Of a stretch of DNA of 64,000 bases, positions 22,458 through 33,259 are shown one piece after another. Positions within the stretch are counted from its first letter, which is position 1, and each line of letters opens with the position of its first letter. The DNA comes from Legionellaceae bacterium (GTDB taxonomy: Bacteria > Pseudomonadota > Gammaproteobacteria > Legionellales > Legionellaceae): positions 91,910-155,909 of the forward strand of contig JARGOS010000003.1 in assembly GCA_029212505.1 (NCBI GenBank), read 5' to 3'. Position numbers and translations under genes: made by a program. The notes beneath the pieces were generated by a model. It was not told the origin of the DNA. It worked only from the letters and a program-made list of their open reading frames with translations, and did no database searches.

Positions 22458-22877
22458 ATGTTTTTTACAAATAATTTAATTTTTGTTCGCGGTTTTCTTG
22501 TTGGATTAATCTTCTCATTATTATTTGGGTGTGCGGCGACCTATCAAGGTGATGGTACGGTTATTGATAAACAAAGATTTAGTATTGCTCATGTAAAAAA
22601 TACAGCGCCTATTAAAGAACGTACTGCTCAGGGTGGGCTTATTGGTATAGCAAGTGGTGCCACTGTAGGTGGTGCCATCGGTTTACTTGGCTCAGTGCTT
22701 GCGCCGTCCGCCTCAGCAGCCACTTGGACATTAGCTTTTGCATCGGCTGGTGGGCTTATTTCTGGTGGTGTAGGCCTTCTTATTGGTGGAGGGTTAGGTA
22801 TAGCGCAATATGGTTTAACACCTTCAGAAAAGGATGTGTGGCAGTATAAAATTAAGTCTTTGAATGATAGCTCATAA
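22458..22877 (+). CDS. Glycine-zipper lipoprotein
   Basis: A small lipoprotein. I prefer ATG 22458 over the longer TTG frame from 22398, because the product then begins with a signal sequence and lipobox (IFSLLFGC). The mature part contains two Gly/Ala-rich hydrophobic segments (GLIGIASGATVGGAIGLLG and GGLISGGVGLLIGGGLGI) of the glycine-zipper, 17-kDa-antigen type, which usually embed in or span the outer membrane. Structural envelope role inferred; no specific function known. It lies downstream of tadA on the same strand. Confidence 0.6.
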   Translation: MFFTNNLIFVRGFLVGLIFSLLFGCAATYQGDGTVIDKQRFSIAHVKNTAPIKERTAQGGLIGIASGATVGGAIGLLGSVLAPSASAATWTLAFASAGGLISGGVGLLIGGGLGIAQYGLTPSEKDVWQYKIKSLNDSS

Positions 22878-22883
22878 ATATTC

Positions 22884-22994
22884 ATGGTTAACCAAAAAGC
22901 ACCGACGATTCCGTTAGATTCACACGTTAAAATTATGAAAAAAAATGGTGCGTTGTCGATTAAGCCAATACGAACGGTTAAGAATCATAAATAA
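22884..22994 (+). CDS. Possible 36-residue small protein
   Basis: An ATG frame of 36 codons that starts 7 nt after the stop of the lipoprotein gene and ends at the base of a terminator. The product is basic (MVNQKAPTIPLDSH at the start, KNHK at the end), with no signal or membrane segment. There is no clear ribosome-binding site. Position right before the terminator favours it being the last cistron of the operon, but it could be chance. Confidence 0.3.
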   Translation: MVNQKAPTIPLDSHVKIMKKNGALSIKPIRTVKNHK

Positions 22995-23018
22995 AAAAGC
23001 CCCTTCCGGGGCTTTTTT
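22993..23018 (+). terminator. Bidirectional rho-independent terminator
   Basis: A perfect 11-bp stem (22993-23003 with 23008-23018) has a TTCC loop, a GCCCC/GGGGC core, an A-run on the left and a T-run on the right. It can end transcription of the guaBA-tadA side and of acnA from the other strand. Confidence 0.88.
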
Positions 23019-23044
23019 ATTAACAACTAAATTTAATTTAGCTT

Positions 23045-23206
23045 AGAGGCTGTTGACAATTGGCTGAAAACCCACAAAAAGACTTATTTTTTCTCTACGT
23101 ACCGTGCTTTATGCACGGTATCCAGACAAAAAGGCCTTTTAAGCCACTGGATGCCTCGGACAAGCCGAGGCACGTAGGCGCTTGGGGCCAATTGTCAACA
23201 CGCCCT
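23045..23206 (+). mobile_element. Small non-coding element with terminal inverted repeats (MITE-like)
   Basis: About 162 bp bounded by inverted repeats: the left end reads GAGGC then TGTTGACAATTGGC (to 23064), and the right end is GCCAATTGTCAACA (23187-23200) then CGCCC. TA flanks both ends, consistent with a TA target duplication. Inside are two hairpins, ACCGTGC/GCACGGT (23101-23119) and GCCTCGG/CCGAGGC (about 23153-23170). No transposase is encoded. The termini resemble IS5-type ends from memory. A 16-nt identical copy of the right end recurs at 48230-48245. Confidence 0.7.
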
Positions 23207-25877
23207 AACTTAAGTTCCGTAACACATACTGCAAAATACCGCCGTTTTTGTAGTAACTCAGCTCGTTATTGGTATCAATACGACAGTTGAGTTTTACTTT
23301 CAGCTCGGTACCATCTTCTTGCGTAATCATCGCTTCAAGCTTAGCTTTTGCTTTTAAGCTATCATCTACGGTGATGCTAACACGCTCATTACCGGTTAAA
23401 CCCAGTGTTTTGCGTGTGGTGCCAGCTTCAAACTCTAACGGTAACACACCCATGCCGATTAAGTTCGAACGATGAATGCGTTCAAAGCTTTCAGCAATTA
23501 CGGCTTTAACACCGAGTAACAGCGTACCTTTTGCAGCCCAATCACGCGAAGAGCCGGTGCCGTATTCTTTACCCGCGAAAATCACCAGTTGATGATCTTC
23601 GGCTTGATAACGCATGGCGGCATCGTAAATCGACATGCGTTCAGCAGACGGAACATACTGCGTCACACCGCCTACTTGATCAGGTGTCATTTCGTTTTGA
23701 ATACGGATATTCGCAAACGTACCACGCATCATCACTTCATGATTTCCACGTCGTGAACCGTACGAGTTAAAATCTTTGGCTGCAATGCCTTCATCACTCA
23801 AATAACGCCCGGCAGGTGAGTCGGCTTTAATCGCACCGGCGGGTGAGATATGATCTGTCGTAATCGAGTCACCGAGTAATGCTAGGACATAAGCGTTGCT
23901 TATCGATTTAACAGGCGATGGCGTAGGTTTTAAATCTTGGAAAAACGGTGGATGCTGAATGTAGGTGGAACTGTTATTCCAAGGATACGTTGTGCTTTCC
24001 GCTGTTTTGATGCCTTGCCAGGCAGCATCACCTTTGAAAACATCGGCATATTCACGTCGGAACATGGTGTTACTGACTTTAGCTACTTCCGTCGCAATTT
24101 CAGCGCGTGTTGGCCAAATATCTTTAAGATACACGTCTTGACCGTTTTTATCTTGACCTAACGCATCTTTGCTTAAATCAATACGTGCAGTACCGGCTAA
24201 AGCATAAGCAACCACCAGCGGTGGTGAAGCAAGCCAGTTCGCACGAACTTGAGGATGAACACGTCCTTCAAAGTTTCGATTTCCTGAAAGCACAGAGCAT
24301 GCAACAACATCGTTGTCGGTGATGCTGTTCGCAATGGGCTCGGGCAGAGGCCCTGAGTTTCCGATGCACGTCGTGCAACCGTACCCAACCAGATTAAAGC
24401 CCAATTCGTTAAGATAAGATTGTAAGCCTGCATGCTCCAAATAATCCGTCACGACTTTGGAGCCCGGTGCCAGCGAAGTTTTAACCCATGGCTTGGTCAT
24501 TAAGCCTTTCTCAAGAGCTTTTTTAGCCACAAGGCCTGCGGCCATGAGTACACTTGGGTTGGATGTGTTGGTGCAGCTTGTAATTGCCGCAATCACCATG
24601 TCACCATGATGCAATTGAATCGCTGCATCGCTGGTAGCAAACGCTTTATCTTTTTCAGCTAATTTACCGGATTCTTCTAAAAATTTATCACACGTGATAG
24701 GTAAAGTACTGAGCGTCACTTTATCTTGAGGGCGTTTAGGGCCTGCAAGTGACGGCTCAACGGTCGTCATATCTAAGCTTAAGCTATGCGTGAACACCGG
24801 ATCTTCATCACCGGCGTTATACCACAAGCCTTGCGCTTTAGAATACGCCTCGGTGAGCGCAATGGTTTGCTCATCACGTCCGGTAAGTTCTAAATAATGG
24901 ATGGTTTCTTTATCGACAGGGAAGAAACCACAGGTCGCACCGTATTCAGGGGCCATATTAGAGATGGTTGCGCGATCGGCCAGCGGTAAATTCGCCAGGC
25001 CTGGGCCATAAAATTCAACAAATTTACCCACAACACCGTGTTGACGGAGCATTTGTGTCACAGTTAAAACCAAATCGGTTGCGGTAATACCTTCTTTGAG
25101 TTCACCGGTGAGTTTAAATCCAACCACCTCTGGAATCAGCATAGAAATAGGTTGGCCAAGCATGGCCGCTTCGGCTTCAATACCACCGACACCCCAACCA
25201 AGTACGCCTAAGCCATTAATCATGGTGGTGTGTGAGTCGGTGCCGACCAACGTATCAGGATAAGCATACGTTTTGTCGTTTTGCTCTGATGTCCAAACGG
25301 TTTTGGCCAGATACTCAAGGTTAACCTGGTGGCAAATACCGGTACCAGGAGGTACGACACGAAAGTTATTAAACGCGGTTTGTCCCCAGCGTAAAAACTC
25401 ATAGCGCTCTTGGTTGCGCTCCATTTCTTTGTCGGTATTAATGGTTAGTGAGTTTGGTGTTGCAAATTGGTCAACCATGACGGAGTGATCAATCACGAGA
25501 TCAACAGGAGATAGTGGCGAGATTTTTTTAGGATCGCCATGCATGGCAGCAACGGCGTCGCGCATGGCGGCCAAGTCCACAATAGCCGGTACACCGGTAA
25601 AATCTTGCATGAGTACCCGTGCAGGGCGGTAAGCAATTTCGTGATTAGATGTTTTATTATTAAGCCAATCAGCCAACGCAGCAATATCATCGGTTGTCAC
25701 GGTATCGCCGTCTTCAAAACGCAATAAATTCTCAAATAAGACTTTGAGTGAGTAAGGAAGGCGCGCGATATGTTCGAAATGCTTGTTTTCAGCGGCTTTC
25801 AAACTGTAATAGTGGTAGGTTTTACCGTTTACATCGAGTGTACTCAGGGTACCTAAGGTGTCTTGACCAACATGCAT
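23205..25877 (-). CDS. acnA: Aconitate hydratase A
   Basis: Interconverts citrate and isocitrate in the TCA cycle using a [4Fe-4S] cluster. The cluster cysteines are visible in [13 protein letters not shown] and [13 protein letters not shown]; the swivel domain has [10 protein letters not shown] and [14 protein letters not shown]. The start is ATG 25877, with TTAGGAG seven bases upstream; the frame extends a few codons further but without support. The 890-residue length is normal. The stop codon (TAG) lies in the right terminus of the small transposable element, so the last residues may have been set by its insertion. The giant gene is upstream on the same strand. Confidence 0.96.
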   Translation of the reverse strand: MHVGQDTLGTLSTLDVNGKTYHYYSLKAAENKHFEHIARLPYSLKVLFENLLRFEDGDTVTTDDIAALADWLNNKTSNHEIAYRPARVLMQDFTGVPAIVDLAAMRDAVAAMHGDPKKISPLSPVDLVIDHSVMVDQFATPNSLTINTDKEMERNQERYEFLRWGQTAFNNFRVVPPGTGICHQVNLEYLAKTVWTSEQNDKTYAYPDTLVGTDSHTTMINGLGVLGWGVGGIEAEAAMLGQPISMLIPEVVGFKLTGELKEGITATDLVLTVTQMLRQHGVVGKFVEFYGPGLANLPLADRATISNMAPEYGATCGFFPVDKETIHYLELTGRDEQTIALTEAYSKAQGLWYNAGDEDPVFTHSLSLDMTTVEPSLAGPKRPQDKVTLSTLPITCDKFLEESGKLAEKDKAFATSDAAIQLHHGDMVIAAITSCTNTSNPSVLMAAGLVAKKALEKGLMTKPWVKTSLAPGSKVVTDYLEHAGLQSYLNELGFNLVGYGCTTCIGNSGPLPEPIANSITDNDVVACSVLSGNRNFEGRVHPQVRANWLASPPLVVAYALAGTARIDLSKDALGQDKNGQDVYLKDIWPTRAEIATEVAKVSNTMFRREYADVFKGDAAWQGIKTAESTTYPWNNSSTYIQHPPFFQDLKPTPSPVKSISNAYVLALLGDSITTDHISPAGAIKADSPAGRYLSDEGIAAKDFNSYGSRRGNHEVMMRGTFANIRIQNEMTPDQVGGVTQYVPSAERMSIYDAAMRYQAEDHQLVIFAGKEYGTGSSRDWAAKGTLLLGVKAVIAESFERIHRSNLIGMGVLPLEFEAGTTRKTLGLTGNERVSITVDDSLKAKAKLEAMITQEDGTELKVKLNCRIDTNNELSYYKNGGILQYVLRNLS

Positions 25878-25949
25878 GACGCGGGCTCCTAAAATCAAAA
25901 AACATTATCATAAATCAAATCGCGTTAAGTTTCATGTAGCATTTTGGAT

Positions 25950-28900
25950 TTATTGCCATATTTCAGGCCCGGCTTCGCTCCCTGGTTCGCTATCATCGTC
26001 CTCGGGCGCAGGGCGAGGTCTTGGTTCAAGCATGTTTTCTTTGATTTTTTCTTGGGTTGTTTTTGGAAAAAAAGACCAAGCACGATTTGCTGGAAGTGGG
26101 GGTTCATGCTTTTGTACAGCATCAACGACTTTATCCAAACGCCGGGTCATCTCGGGCGTGTATAACCCAGCTGATTCGAGTAGACGATACACGCACTGCA
26201 ACAGCCATTGGAACGAGGTTTGGGTATAAGTATGATAAGCCATTAAGCTATCCAGCGTATCCGAATCTTTTAAAGAAGTTTGAATCAGTGTAATACGTTC
26301 TTCTGGCGTTTTGCTTGTATCGGCTGCATACGTTTCAATTAAGTCTAAAGCACCGTTTTTAAATCGAAGCGTTTCTTCGTTTTCAAAACAAGAAGATGTT
26401 TTGTGATATTTCTGAAAGTGTTTTTCTGTGCGCTTTAAATAGAGACGAAATTCAGTCACAGCTTGGTTTATCGCATCTAATTGCTTGTACTGCTCCAGTT
26501 GCTCGTCATTGAATGCGGTGACTTCTGCCGTTAAGGCATCGTCAAGGGTTTTTGAGTGTCCGGAACGAACCGCAGCTGCGACAGCCTCCTCTTTGATATC
26601 AAGCAAGGCGGCTGTGAGCTTGGCTTTATAGTCATCAGCTAAGGCGTGAGGGCGCGTATGTCCATCGCCTTTTTTTGCGGTAATCTTAAGTAGTTGAGGA
26701 AGATAAGGCACTAAGTCGTCGACGGACTCAAGCGGTTTATTTTGAGGCCAGGATATTTGATTTAACTTGATGCTACTTTTGCGTAATTTTCCAGCAGGAT
26801 TGATGACGCGATAGTTAATTTTTCCATGTTTAAAATCGATATATAGGCGGTTCGGTTTTAAACGTGTATTTTCTGTGAGTGGGTGTAAAGTGTAGTTTTG
26901 GAGTTTGGCTTTTTTTACACTTTCTGCAATCAAAGGTTGTATAGCTTGCTTAAAATAATCCGTGTAGATTGATTTTTTTATTGCTGTATTTTGTGCATCT
27001 TGCGTGCTCGCTTCCGTTTTTAAACACACCAACTGTTCATCTGCCGTTGCAATGGCCACGCGTGATGTTTTTATCATGCCTTGATAATAGGCTTTGGAGC
27101 GCTGTACAAGTGTTTTAAGTTTTCCAATGTTTTGTGCGTTAGCTTGAAACGTATTAATATCAATGATGAGTGATGCATCACTTCGATGACCCGTCAAATG
27201 TTCGATATCAGCAAAATCACGTGCATCAAAAATTTGTTCTTTATGAATATCTTTGAGTTTTTTGATATCGAGAACGCTTTGTTTTTCTGGGGGGATAGGC
27301 AGCGGTGTTATCGAGCTGGTTTCTGTATCAATATAATATAAAATATCGGTTCGCTCAGGTGTATGACCCGCGCGTGATGTGATATTCAATATGATGTGTT
27401 TTAAATCTTCATTTTTGAGTTTTGTTGTTAAATTCGATAAATCAAGCGTTGTATCGGTTGTACCCAATGATACGGGTTGTGTCATACCTTTGACTAAATA
27501 TTGTTTGGGGTCTTCATTCAAGTAAATGATGCCGCTTTTTGCTTTGCTATAATCACCATCCAAGCTTAACATTGATCCAAGGTCATATTCGCTTATTTGG
27601 GCATAATAGCTGCCGTATCCGGCAGGAAGTTCAAGTTCATAAAAATCTGTTGGTTTATTTTTGAGTGAGATTAAACAACATCCAGGCTGAATACTCAGCT
27701 TATGTTGTGGGAGCGAAAAGTCACTGTTAGACGTAATGTATTCATTGATGGCATGCTCCGATAAATACAATGTTTCAGGAGGTCTTGCAGTCGCAATGTT
27801 TGCTTCTTTCTTTTTATGAATAAACCTTAAGGTTTTAAATGGTTTTTTTAAATGAATGGGGTAAGTTAAACCGGTTTTCGTTGCAATCTCATCATACATG
27901 GCTTGATATTTTGTATGAATATGCAGCGGTGATTTTCGTGAAAAGTTCAACCTCATTTTAGCCATGACTTCGGCATCGAGCTCGGTGTATTTCCATCCTG
28001 TGTTATCGGCGCTAGCATAGATATAATATTTATTGCCGTGTTGAACCAACGTAGGATGCTTTGTCTTGATATTAAGGTCTTCAAATTTGGTGGGTTTAGG
28101 GGAGCCGTCAGGTATTTTATTCGCGGCAAATTCCTTAAAATTAAATGGAAATGGTTTGGTTGTTTTATACTCTATCTTTTCGGGTTTATCTTGATCGGCA
28201 GGAATGGATTTTAGAAAGAGTTTACATCCCGTTTGCGGGTTTAGCTTACCCTGCTCGTCGATATGAAAAAGTTGTGACTTTTGTTCATCAAAAACAAAAC
28301 AATCTAAACGTTTTCTTTCCTCGGGGACTTCGGGATCTTCATTCTCGCGCATAACATCTTGAATCGATGCAAGATAGACATCAGAGCTGTTGAGTGAAGC
28401 TTTTAATGTGGGTAAAGCCGTTTGATATACTTCGTTAAGTGCTATCCTTGTTGCTATGTGTGGTGGATCAGTATCATGATTTGCGTCCAAAAACTTTTGC
28501 ATGACGCGCGCTTTTGTAGAGCGAGCACGTGGATTTTTATATTCATCGAACGTGTTACAGGCATTCAATAAGGCTTGAATGGTTTTTGCTTTTTGTTGAT
28601 ATTGCGTTAGTTGATTTTGAGCATGATTTTTACGTGACCTTGCCGCAGCAATTCGTTGGGTTATCGCAGAGTTGCCACAGAGTAATTGAGCTTGCTTATC
28701 TACCTTAGGTGTAAGCGGTGTGATTAAGCCCTTGTAAAATTCATCTAAAATCTCATTGAGAGGTTGCGCTATAAGCCCAGGCGTTAATCCTAACGTATGT
28801 TCTAGTTTATCCGCTTCAAGTTTAATATTTGCTAAATATTTTGTATTGAGTCTTTCTAAATTAGCTTGTGTTCCTGTGTGCGCATGCTCAAGCAATTGTT

Positions 28901-31900
28901 TGAAATCATGACTCATGTCGCTTAATAAACGTTGACAGGTTGGTAAATCGAGAAGTAATAAAAGATAGGACCAAGATGAACCGGCATGTTGAAGAATCTT
29001 CTCGATGTTATGAGCAGATTTTTCTGTTGCTTGCCTTAGTTCAGGACGTTTTGCTTTAAATTTATCGGTGGATGTTGATAAACGTTCGGGTAGCATCTTA
29101 AGTAGATTCAGTAGGGTCTGCAGGCCCGCCGATTGATGTTTGGTTTTATCATCAGGGTGGTTTTCTTCGATATAGTATTGTGTCTCATGGTTCACTAATT
29201 TATACATGGCTTGAATTTGATGAGACACATCCGTGTATAGCCCCGAAAGCACCGGATCGTTTTTTATCTCGCTAAGTAGAGGTATGATGTCTTGCACATA
29301 GAGGTACGAAATCACCAAATGCATCACATACGGAATTTGGAAACTTTTATCGTTAACTTGCTCGAGCTCAAGAACGATTTGCTCTAAGTAATAAAGTACA
29401 TTCATGAGACGCTTTAAAAGCAGGACTTGTTGTGGTGTTTTTAATACATTTAATGCGTCATGTTTGGGTTGCTCATGAAATAAAGGTAAATTGAGTATAC
29501 TTATACCAAAATGATATTTGTTTAATTCTTTAAGTAAATCAATAAGACTATTTTGAGCCCCCACTTCTGGGTATGGGAGTAGGTGTTTGCTTTGCTTAAG
29601 CAATAATTGTTGTTTTATGGGCCTGCTTAAGTGTTGAGTATGCGTGTAAATATCAGATTTAAGCGTGCTTAGATACTGCGAGATTCGTGTATGTTTAATC
29701 AGGTGATCCGGGCGGTTTTCAGGCGCGTGATCTTCTTGTTCTGCTTTTGCTAGTTCAGGCTTTCTTTCAGCATGTGATTTGTACAGCGCAAGTTTTTCAC
29801 TATTATCATGATGGGCTAAATACCATTGATATAAATCTAAGGCCTCATCTGGTGAAGGATCAACTAACTTGTTATCAATATTTTGTTTACGGATTGTGTA
29901 AGCAATTTGTAAAATGCATCTTAAAGTCTCGTTGGACACGACGGTGCTGGCATTAAACTCTTTTAATTCAGGTGTTATCGCTTGTAATGCAACTTCGCCT
30001 TGAAGCTCTTGGCCATAATGCATAAATTTAAAATAAAGAAAATTATTATCGATACGTAATTGTAATTCACTAGGGTGTATTTGTGAGTCGTCTTGCATGA
30101 CAACAGGTTCATACGTATGCCCGAGATATAAAAATACATCGTCTTCATTTGCGTTGGCTTGAGTTGGGGTGGTTGTTTCCAATTGCTGAATTAATTGTTC
30201 ATTGCGCTTAATTTGAAGTGTTTCGTAAGCAAGTTTTTCTCGAAGCTGTGTTTCTATTTCTTCAACTGTTGCGTGAGCAAGAGACCCAACATAAACATCT
30301 TGAAACCAGGCGTAATCTTCTGCTTTAAGCAAAGCATTGGCATCTCTTGCATTGAGCTGTTTGAGCGCTAAGTCAATTTTAAAGCATGTTTTTTTTGATT
30401 GATGAAGTTGGCGTTTGATGGGCGCAAGCGAAGTCATAAATCGTGCGGTATCAAGTAAAAACTCACGGTGTTTTAGTTTTGCACTAGGTTTAGCAGGAAG
30501 TTGAAAAGTTTGGTTCAAGATATTTTGTTGATGAATATTACGTTTTTCTTTAAGCTTTTTAAGTCGTTCTGAGAGTGCTTCTGTGGTTTGACACCATTGT
30601 CTCCTGGCCTCAGCTAAACCGATGTCAGGCATGTTTGTCGTTGCTTTCTTAATGAACGTCCCTGAAAGCAGGTGCGTTATGCGAGCATCAAAACTTCGAT
30701 CGAGGCTTGCGACATAGGGCTGAATTGAGCTGTACCAGCGGATGCAATCGGCTTTATGTTCATCATAAACATGTCCACGCTCGTGGAGCTCATGGAATAT
30801 ATGAGGTAAAAATTCTTGTAATGATTCAGGTGTGGTTAACTCCGTGAGCTTGCAACCCAGATCAGCAAGAGGAATACTAGCTTTTTGGATAATACCCGGG
30901 TGATGTCCACTGACTGACGTAATATAGTCATGAATTTCTTCAGCACTGATTGGGAGATTAATATGTTGATTACTATCAGGGCTTTTATTTCGACGGATGT
31001 ATTTTAACATCATCGTTTTTACTTTAATAAGTGCTTTTAAAGATTTAGCATTGTCGTGTAAGGCGATGTTTGAGTGAATATTTCCATCTTCAGCTATGTA
31101 AGACAGTTGCTTTTGGTCATGGTCCCATATATAACCTTGATAGTTAGCACTTTTAGCATATTCTAGTGTTGTTAAATGAAGGTTACATGGTTTACTCGGT
31201 GATTTTAATACGTGATAGTGCAACGCGCCATCTTTAATTTTTACATAGACGGTTTGGGGTTTATGTATGACGTTATGGTCGAGCAAAGCAAGGGTATACG
31301 AGGGGGTGAAACCCAGTTGTTTAGTTACTTGCCAAGCGTCATGAGTGGCTGTGGTGTTTAATAACTGATTGCAAGCCGCTTGTGCTTGCTTTAATTGAGC
31401 GATTTCTTTCTCATAGGAACGATATAACGTCCAGGATGCATGAATACTTAATTTATGGGGGTGTTCGACGTAGGTATCTTCGCCTATTTTTTCATAGATT
31501 ATATTTGTTTTTGTTGTTGACGGCTGATTTTCAGGTAAGCAGTACGTGTCTTCAAGTATTTCTTGCTCTGATACTTGAAAAGCGTGAGTATCGGATGGGG
31601 GTGAGAACAGCACTTGGTGTGCTTGCTGTTCAATCGCGGTGATTTGTAATTGATAACGGTCTTGTTTGAATTCGTGATCGGTTTTAATTTGTTGCCAACG
31701 TTGTTGTAATTGACGAAGTGTGCGCTTTAAATTCGCAGGTGTTGGCCTGTTAAGCGTTTCTTCGTTACTCCACGTAACAAAATTCGTAGCGAAATTAAAC
31801 CAATCACTTGCGAGATGGCTCCATGAGTAGGCCATGTGTTTATTCAGGCGAGCAAGTAAGGGTTTATCGGCATCGGGCATGTATGGGGTCAGTGCTAAAA

Positions 31901-33095
31901 TATGTTGCTGTAAATCACGCGAAATCGTTGGCTTGCGACTTGCTAGGCAAACTTCGAGTGCTGCCAACGCAGGTTCAACAAAGTGCAAGACTTCGGTTGA
32001 GGTTTCTATTTTTTCTTGTATGGGTTGTATACGTAATTCAATAAAGCGTCTATCTTCTAATTTGAGCAAATGTGCGTTTGTTTCATCAAATTTTATGAGT
32101 AATTTTGCTTTTTGTACTAAACTTTCATGCCAAGGTTTGATTTGCTCCATGAGCGGTTTCGATAATCTGCCCGGTTTGAGCAGGAGTTGGCGTTCAAGTT
32201 TATCAACACCCCGAAATATCGCCGGTAAAAGTTCATATTTGAATAAAGCAAGGAGTTCTCGTCCAAGATTTTTCATGGTGTCATTGAGTTCACCCGCTTC
32301 TTGGTAGATATGCGTCCATAAAGTGACGGTTTGACGTATCAGCGAGATTAAATTGAATACAAAATACAAGCTGCTTTGGTTGCTGTTGGCAATGGTGCGT
32401 GATAAGAGTTGCCCTTGATCATACAGCCGTTGCATTTTTTCTTTGTCAATATTGGGTGTATATTCTGGATTTCTGGATGTAAATTTTTCAACGGTGGTTC
32501 GTATGTGTTCAATGTGACTCGGGTAATCGGGAAAAACAGCACCAAAATAGGTTAATAAGTCATAACCACTTTGTCCATCTGTTGGTTTTCTGTGATCGAT
32601 GGCACGCCCAAGGGTCAGGCCAACTTGATGACTATCAAATGATGCTCGCGGTGTATTGGGACTGTTGGGTGAATTTAATATAGAAGCTAACCCAGATGCA
32701 ATGAGGTTAATTTCATTGCGAAAGTTAAGTTCGAGATCGCTGGTTAAGTTTAATAATAAATGACAAGCTTCGTAGGCTTCGGTAATGAGTGTTAGGTCGT
32801 AGCGTTTTCGGTTGGCTAGGTTTAAATCACCTAATTTTTTAAATGCTTGTTCAGCAAAATACAGTGCATTTTCAAGGTTTTTGACGTGCTTAATATCATC
32901 GGGTTCATGTGCATAATCTTCGGGAAAAGGCTTGCCTTCGCTTTGCCTGCTACCTAGATAATCTAAAACATCTTCATCGCATTCGTTGAGTTGCTGAGCT
33001 ACAAAATCTGTACGTAATTTACGAAACAGGACGCGGGCATGGTGTAAGGCTTTGAGTGGCGTTTGCCACGCAGGAGGCATATTAGAATCCGTCAT
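25950..33095 (-). CDS. Giant 2381-residue protein of unknown function, effector candidate
   Basis: I do not recognise a family. The product (roughly 270 kDa) has no signal peptide or membrane span, is mostly alpha-helical with long charged helices, and ends in a Pro/Asp/Glu-rich tail (APEDDDSEPGSEAGPEIWQ). Four regions (about residues 610-690, 975-1040, 1575-1720 and 2075-2130) look like beta-rich modules with alternating hydrophobics. Each has a pattern like xYIxxxxGxLxYxV followed by a Gly turn and xIxL, so they may be divergent internal repeats. Very large cytosolic-type proteins with acidic tails are typical of Dot/Icm effectors in Legionellales; that is inference only. It starts at ATG 33095; a second ATG lies five codons on. 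It is monocistronic or cotranscribed with acnA, 72 bp downstream. Confidence 0.85.
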   Translation of the reverse strand: MTDSNMPPAWQTPLKALHHARVLFRKLRTDFVAQQLNECDEDVLDYLGSRQSEGKPFPEDYAHEPDDIKHVKNLENALYFAEQAFKKLGDLNLANRKRYDLTLITEAYEACHLLLNLTSDLELNFRNEINLIASGLASILNSPNSPNTPRASFDSHQVGLTLGRAIDHRKPTDGQSGYDLLTYFGAVFPDYPSHIEHIRTTVEKFTSRNPEYTPNIDKEKMQRLYDQGQLLSRTIANSNQSSLYFVFNLISLIRQTVTLWTHIYQEAGELNDTMKNLGRELLALFKYELLPAIFRGVDKLERQLLLKPGRLSKPLMEQIKPWHESLVQKAKLLIKFDETNAHLLKLEDRRFIELRIQPIQEKIETSTEVLHFVEPALAALEVCLASRKPTISRDLQQHILALTPYMPDADKPLLARLNKHMAYSWSHLASDWFNFATNFVTWSNEETLNRPTPANLKRTLRQLQQRWQQIKTDHEFKQDRYQLQITAIEQQAHQVLFSPPSDTHAFQVSEQEILEDTYCLPENQPSTTKTNIIYEKIGEDTYVEHPHKLSIHASWTLYRSYEKEIAQLKQAQAACNQLLNTTATHDAWQVTKQLGFTPSYTLALLDHNVIHKPQTVYVKIKDGALHYHVLKSPSKPCNLHLTTLEYAKSANYQGYIWDHDQKQLSYIAEDGNIHSNIALHDNAKSLKALIKVKTMMLKYIRRNKSPDSNQHINLPISAEEIHDYITSVSGHHPGIIQKASIPLADLGCKLTELTTPESLQEFLPHIFHELHERGHVYDEHKADCIRWYSSIQPYVASLDRSFDARITHLLSGTFIKKATTNMPDIGLAEARRQWCQTTEALSERLKKLKEKRNIHQQNILNQTFQLPAKPSAKLKHREFLLDTARFMTSLAPIKRQLHQSKKTCFKIDLALKQLNARDANALLKAEDYAWFQDVYVGSLAHATVEEIETQLREKLAYETLQIKRNEQLIQQLETTTPTQANANEDDVFLYLGHTYEPVVMQDDSQIHPSELQLRIDNNFLYFKFMHYGQELQGEVALQAITPELKEFNASTVVSNETLRCILQIAYTIRKQNIDNKLVDPSPDEALDLYQWYLAHHDNSEKLALYKSHAERKPELAKAEQEDHAPENRPDHLIKHTRISQYLSTLKSDIYTHTQHLSRPIKQQLLLKQSKHLLPYPEVGAQNSLIDLLKELNKYHFGISILNLPLFHEQPKHDALNVLKTPQQVLLLKRLMNVLYYLEQIVLELEQVNDKSFQIPYVMHLVISYLYVQDIIPLLSEIKNDPVLSGLYTDVSHQIQAMYKLVNHETQYYIEENHPDDKTKHQSAGLQTLLNLLKMLPERLSTSTDKFKAKRPELRQATEKSAHNIEKILQHAGSSWSYLLLLLDLPTCQRLLSDMSHDFKQLLEHAHTGTQANLERLNTKYLANIKLEADKLEHTLGLTPGLIAQPLNEILDEFYKGLITPLTPKVDKQAQLLCGNSAITQRIAAARSRKNHAQNQLTQYQQKAKTIQALLNACNTFDEYKNPRARSTKARVMQKFLDANHDTDPPHIATRIALNEVYQTALPTLKASLNSSDVYLASIQDVMRENEDPEVPEERKRLDCFVFDEQKSQLFHIDEQGKLNPQTGCKLFLKSIPADQDKPEKIEYKTTKPFPFNFKEFAANKIPDGSPKPTKFEDLNIKTKHPTLVQHGNKYYIYASADNTGWKYTELDAEVMAKMRLNFSRKSPLHIHTKYQAMYDEIATKTGLTYPIHLKKPFKTLRFIHKKKEANIATARPPETLYLSEHAINEYITSNSDFSLPQHKLSIQPGCCLISLKNKPTDFYELELPAGYGSYYAQISEYDLGSMLSLDGDYSKAKSGIIYLNEDPKQYLVKGMTQPVSLGTTDTTLDLSNLTTKLKNEDLKHIILNITSRAGHTPERTDILYYIDTETSSITPLPIPPEKQSVLDIKKLKDIHKEQIFDARDFADIEHLTGHRSDASLIIDINTFQANAQNIGKLKTLVQRSKAYYQGMIKTSRVAIATADEQLVCLKTEASTQDAQNTAIKKSIYTDYFKQAIQPLIAESVKKAKLQNYTLHPLTENTRLKPNRLYIDFKHGKINYRVINPAGKLRKSSIKLNQISWPQNKPLESVDDLVPYLPQLLKITAKKGDGHTRPHALADDYKAKLTAALLDIKEEAVAAAVRSGHSKTLDDALTAEVTAFNDEQLEQYKQLDAINQAVTEFRLYLKRTEKHFQKYHKTSSCFENEETLRFKNGALDLIETYAADTSKTPEERITLIQTSLKDSDTLDSLMAYHTYTQTSFQWLLQCVYRLLESAGLYTPEMTRRLDKVVDAVQKHEPPLPANRAWSFFPKTTQEKIKENMLEPRPRPAPEDDDSEPGSEAGPEIWQ

Positions 33096-33138
33096 AAAAA
33101 AGCACCGTGATAGTTTAATTAAATGCGCATATTTAAAG

Positions 33139-33166
33139 AGTATATGGTTTGGTTCGACAAGTCAAA
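33139..33166 (-). promoter_or_regulatory. Candidate promoter of the giant gene
   Basis: On the minus strand TTTGAC (33166-33161) and TATACT (33144-33139) are separated by 16 bp, close to sigma-70 consensus, and lie about 45 bp before the start codon. Confidence 0.35.
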
Positions 33167-33259
33167 TTATAGTCACTATGAATTTTTAAAACTCAAACAA
33201 AATGATATGCTAAACTTTGTGTTAGACTCGGTCAAATTTATTTATTTATGTGAGTAAGC

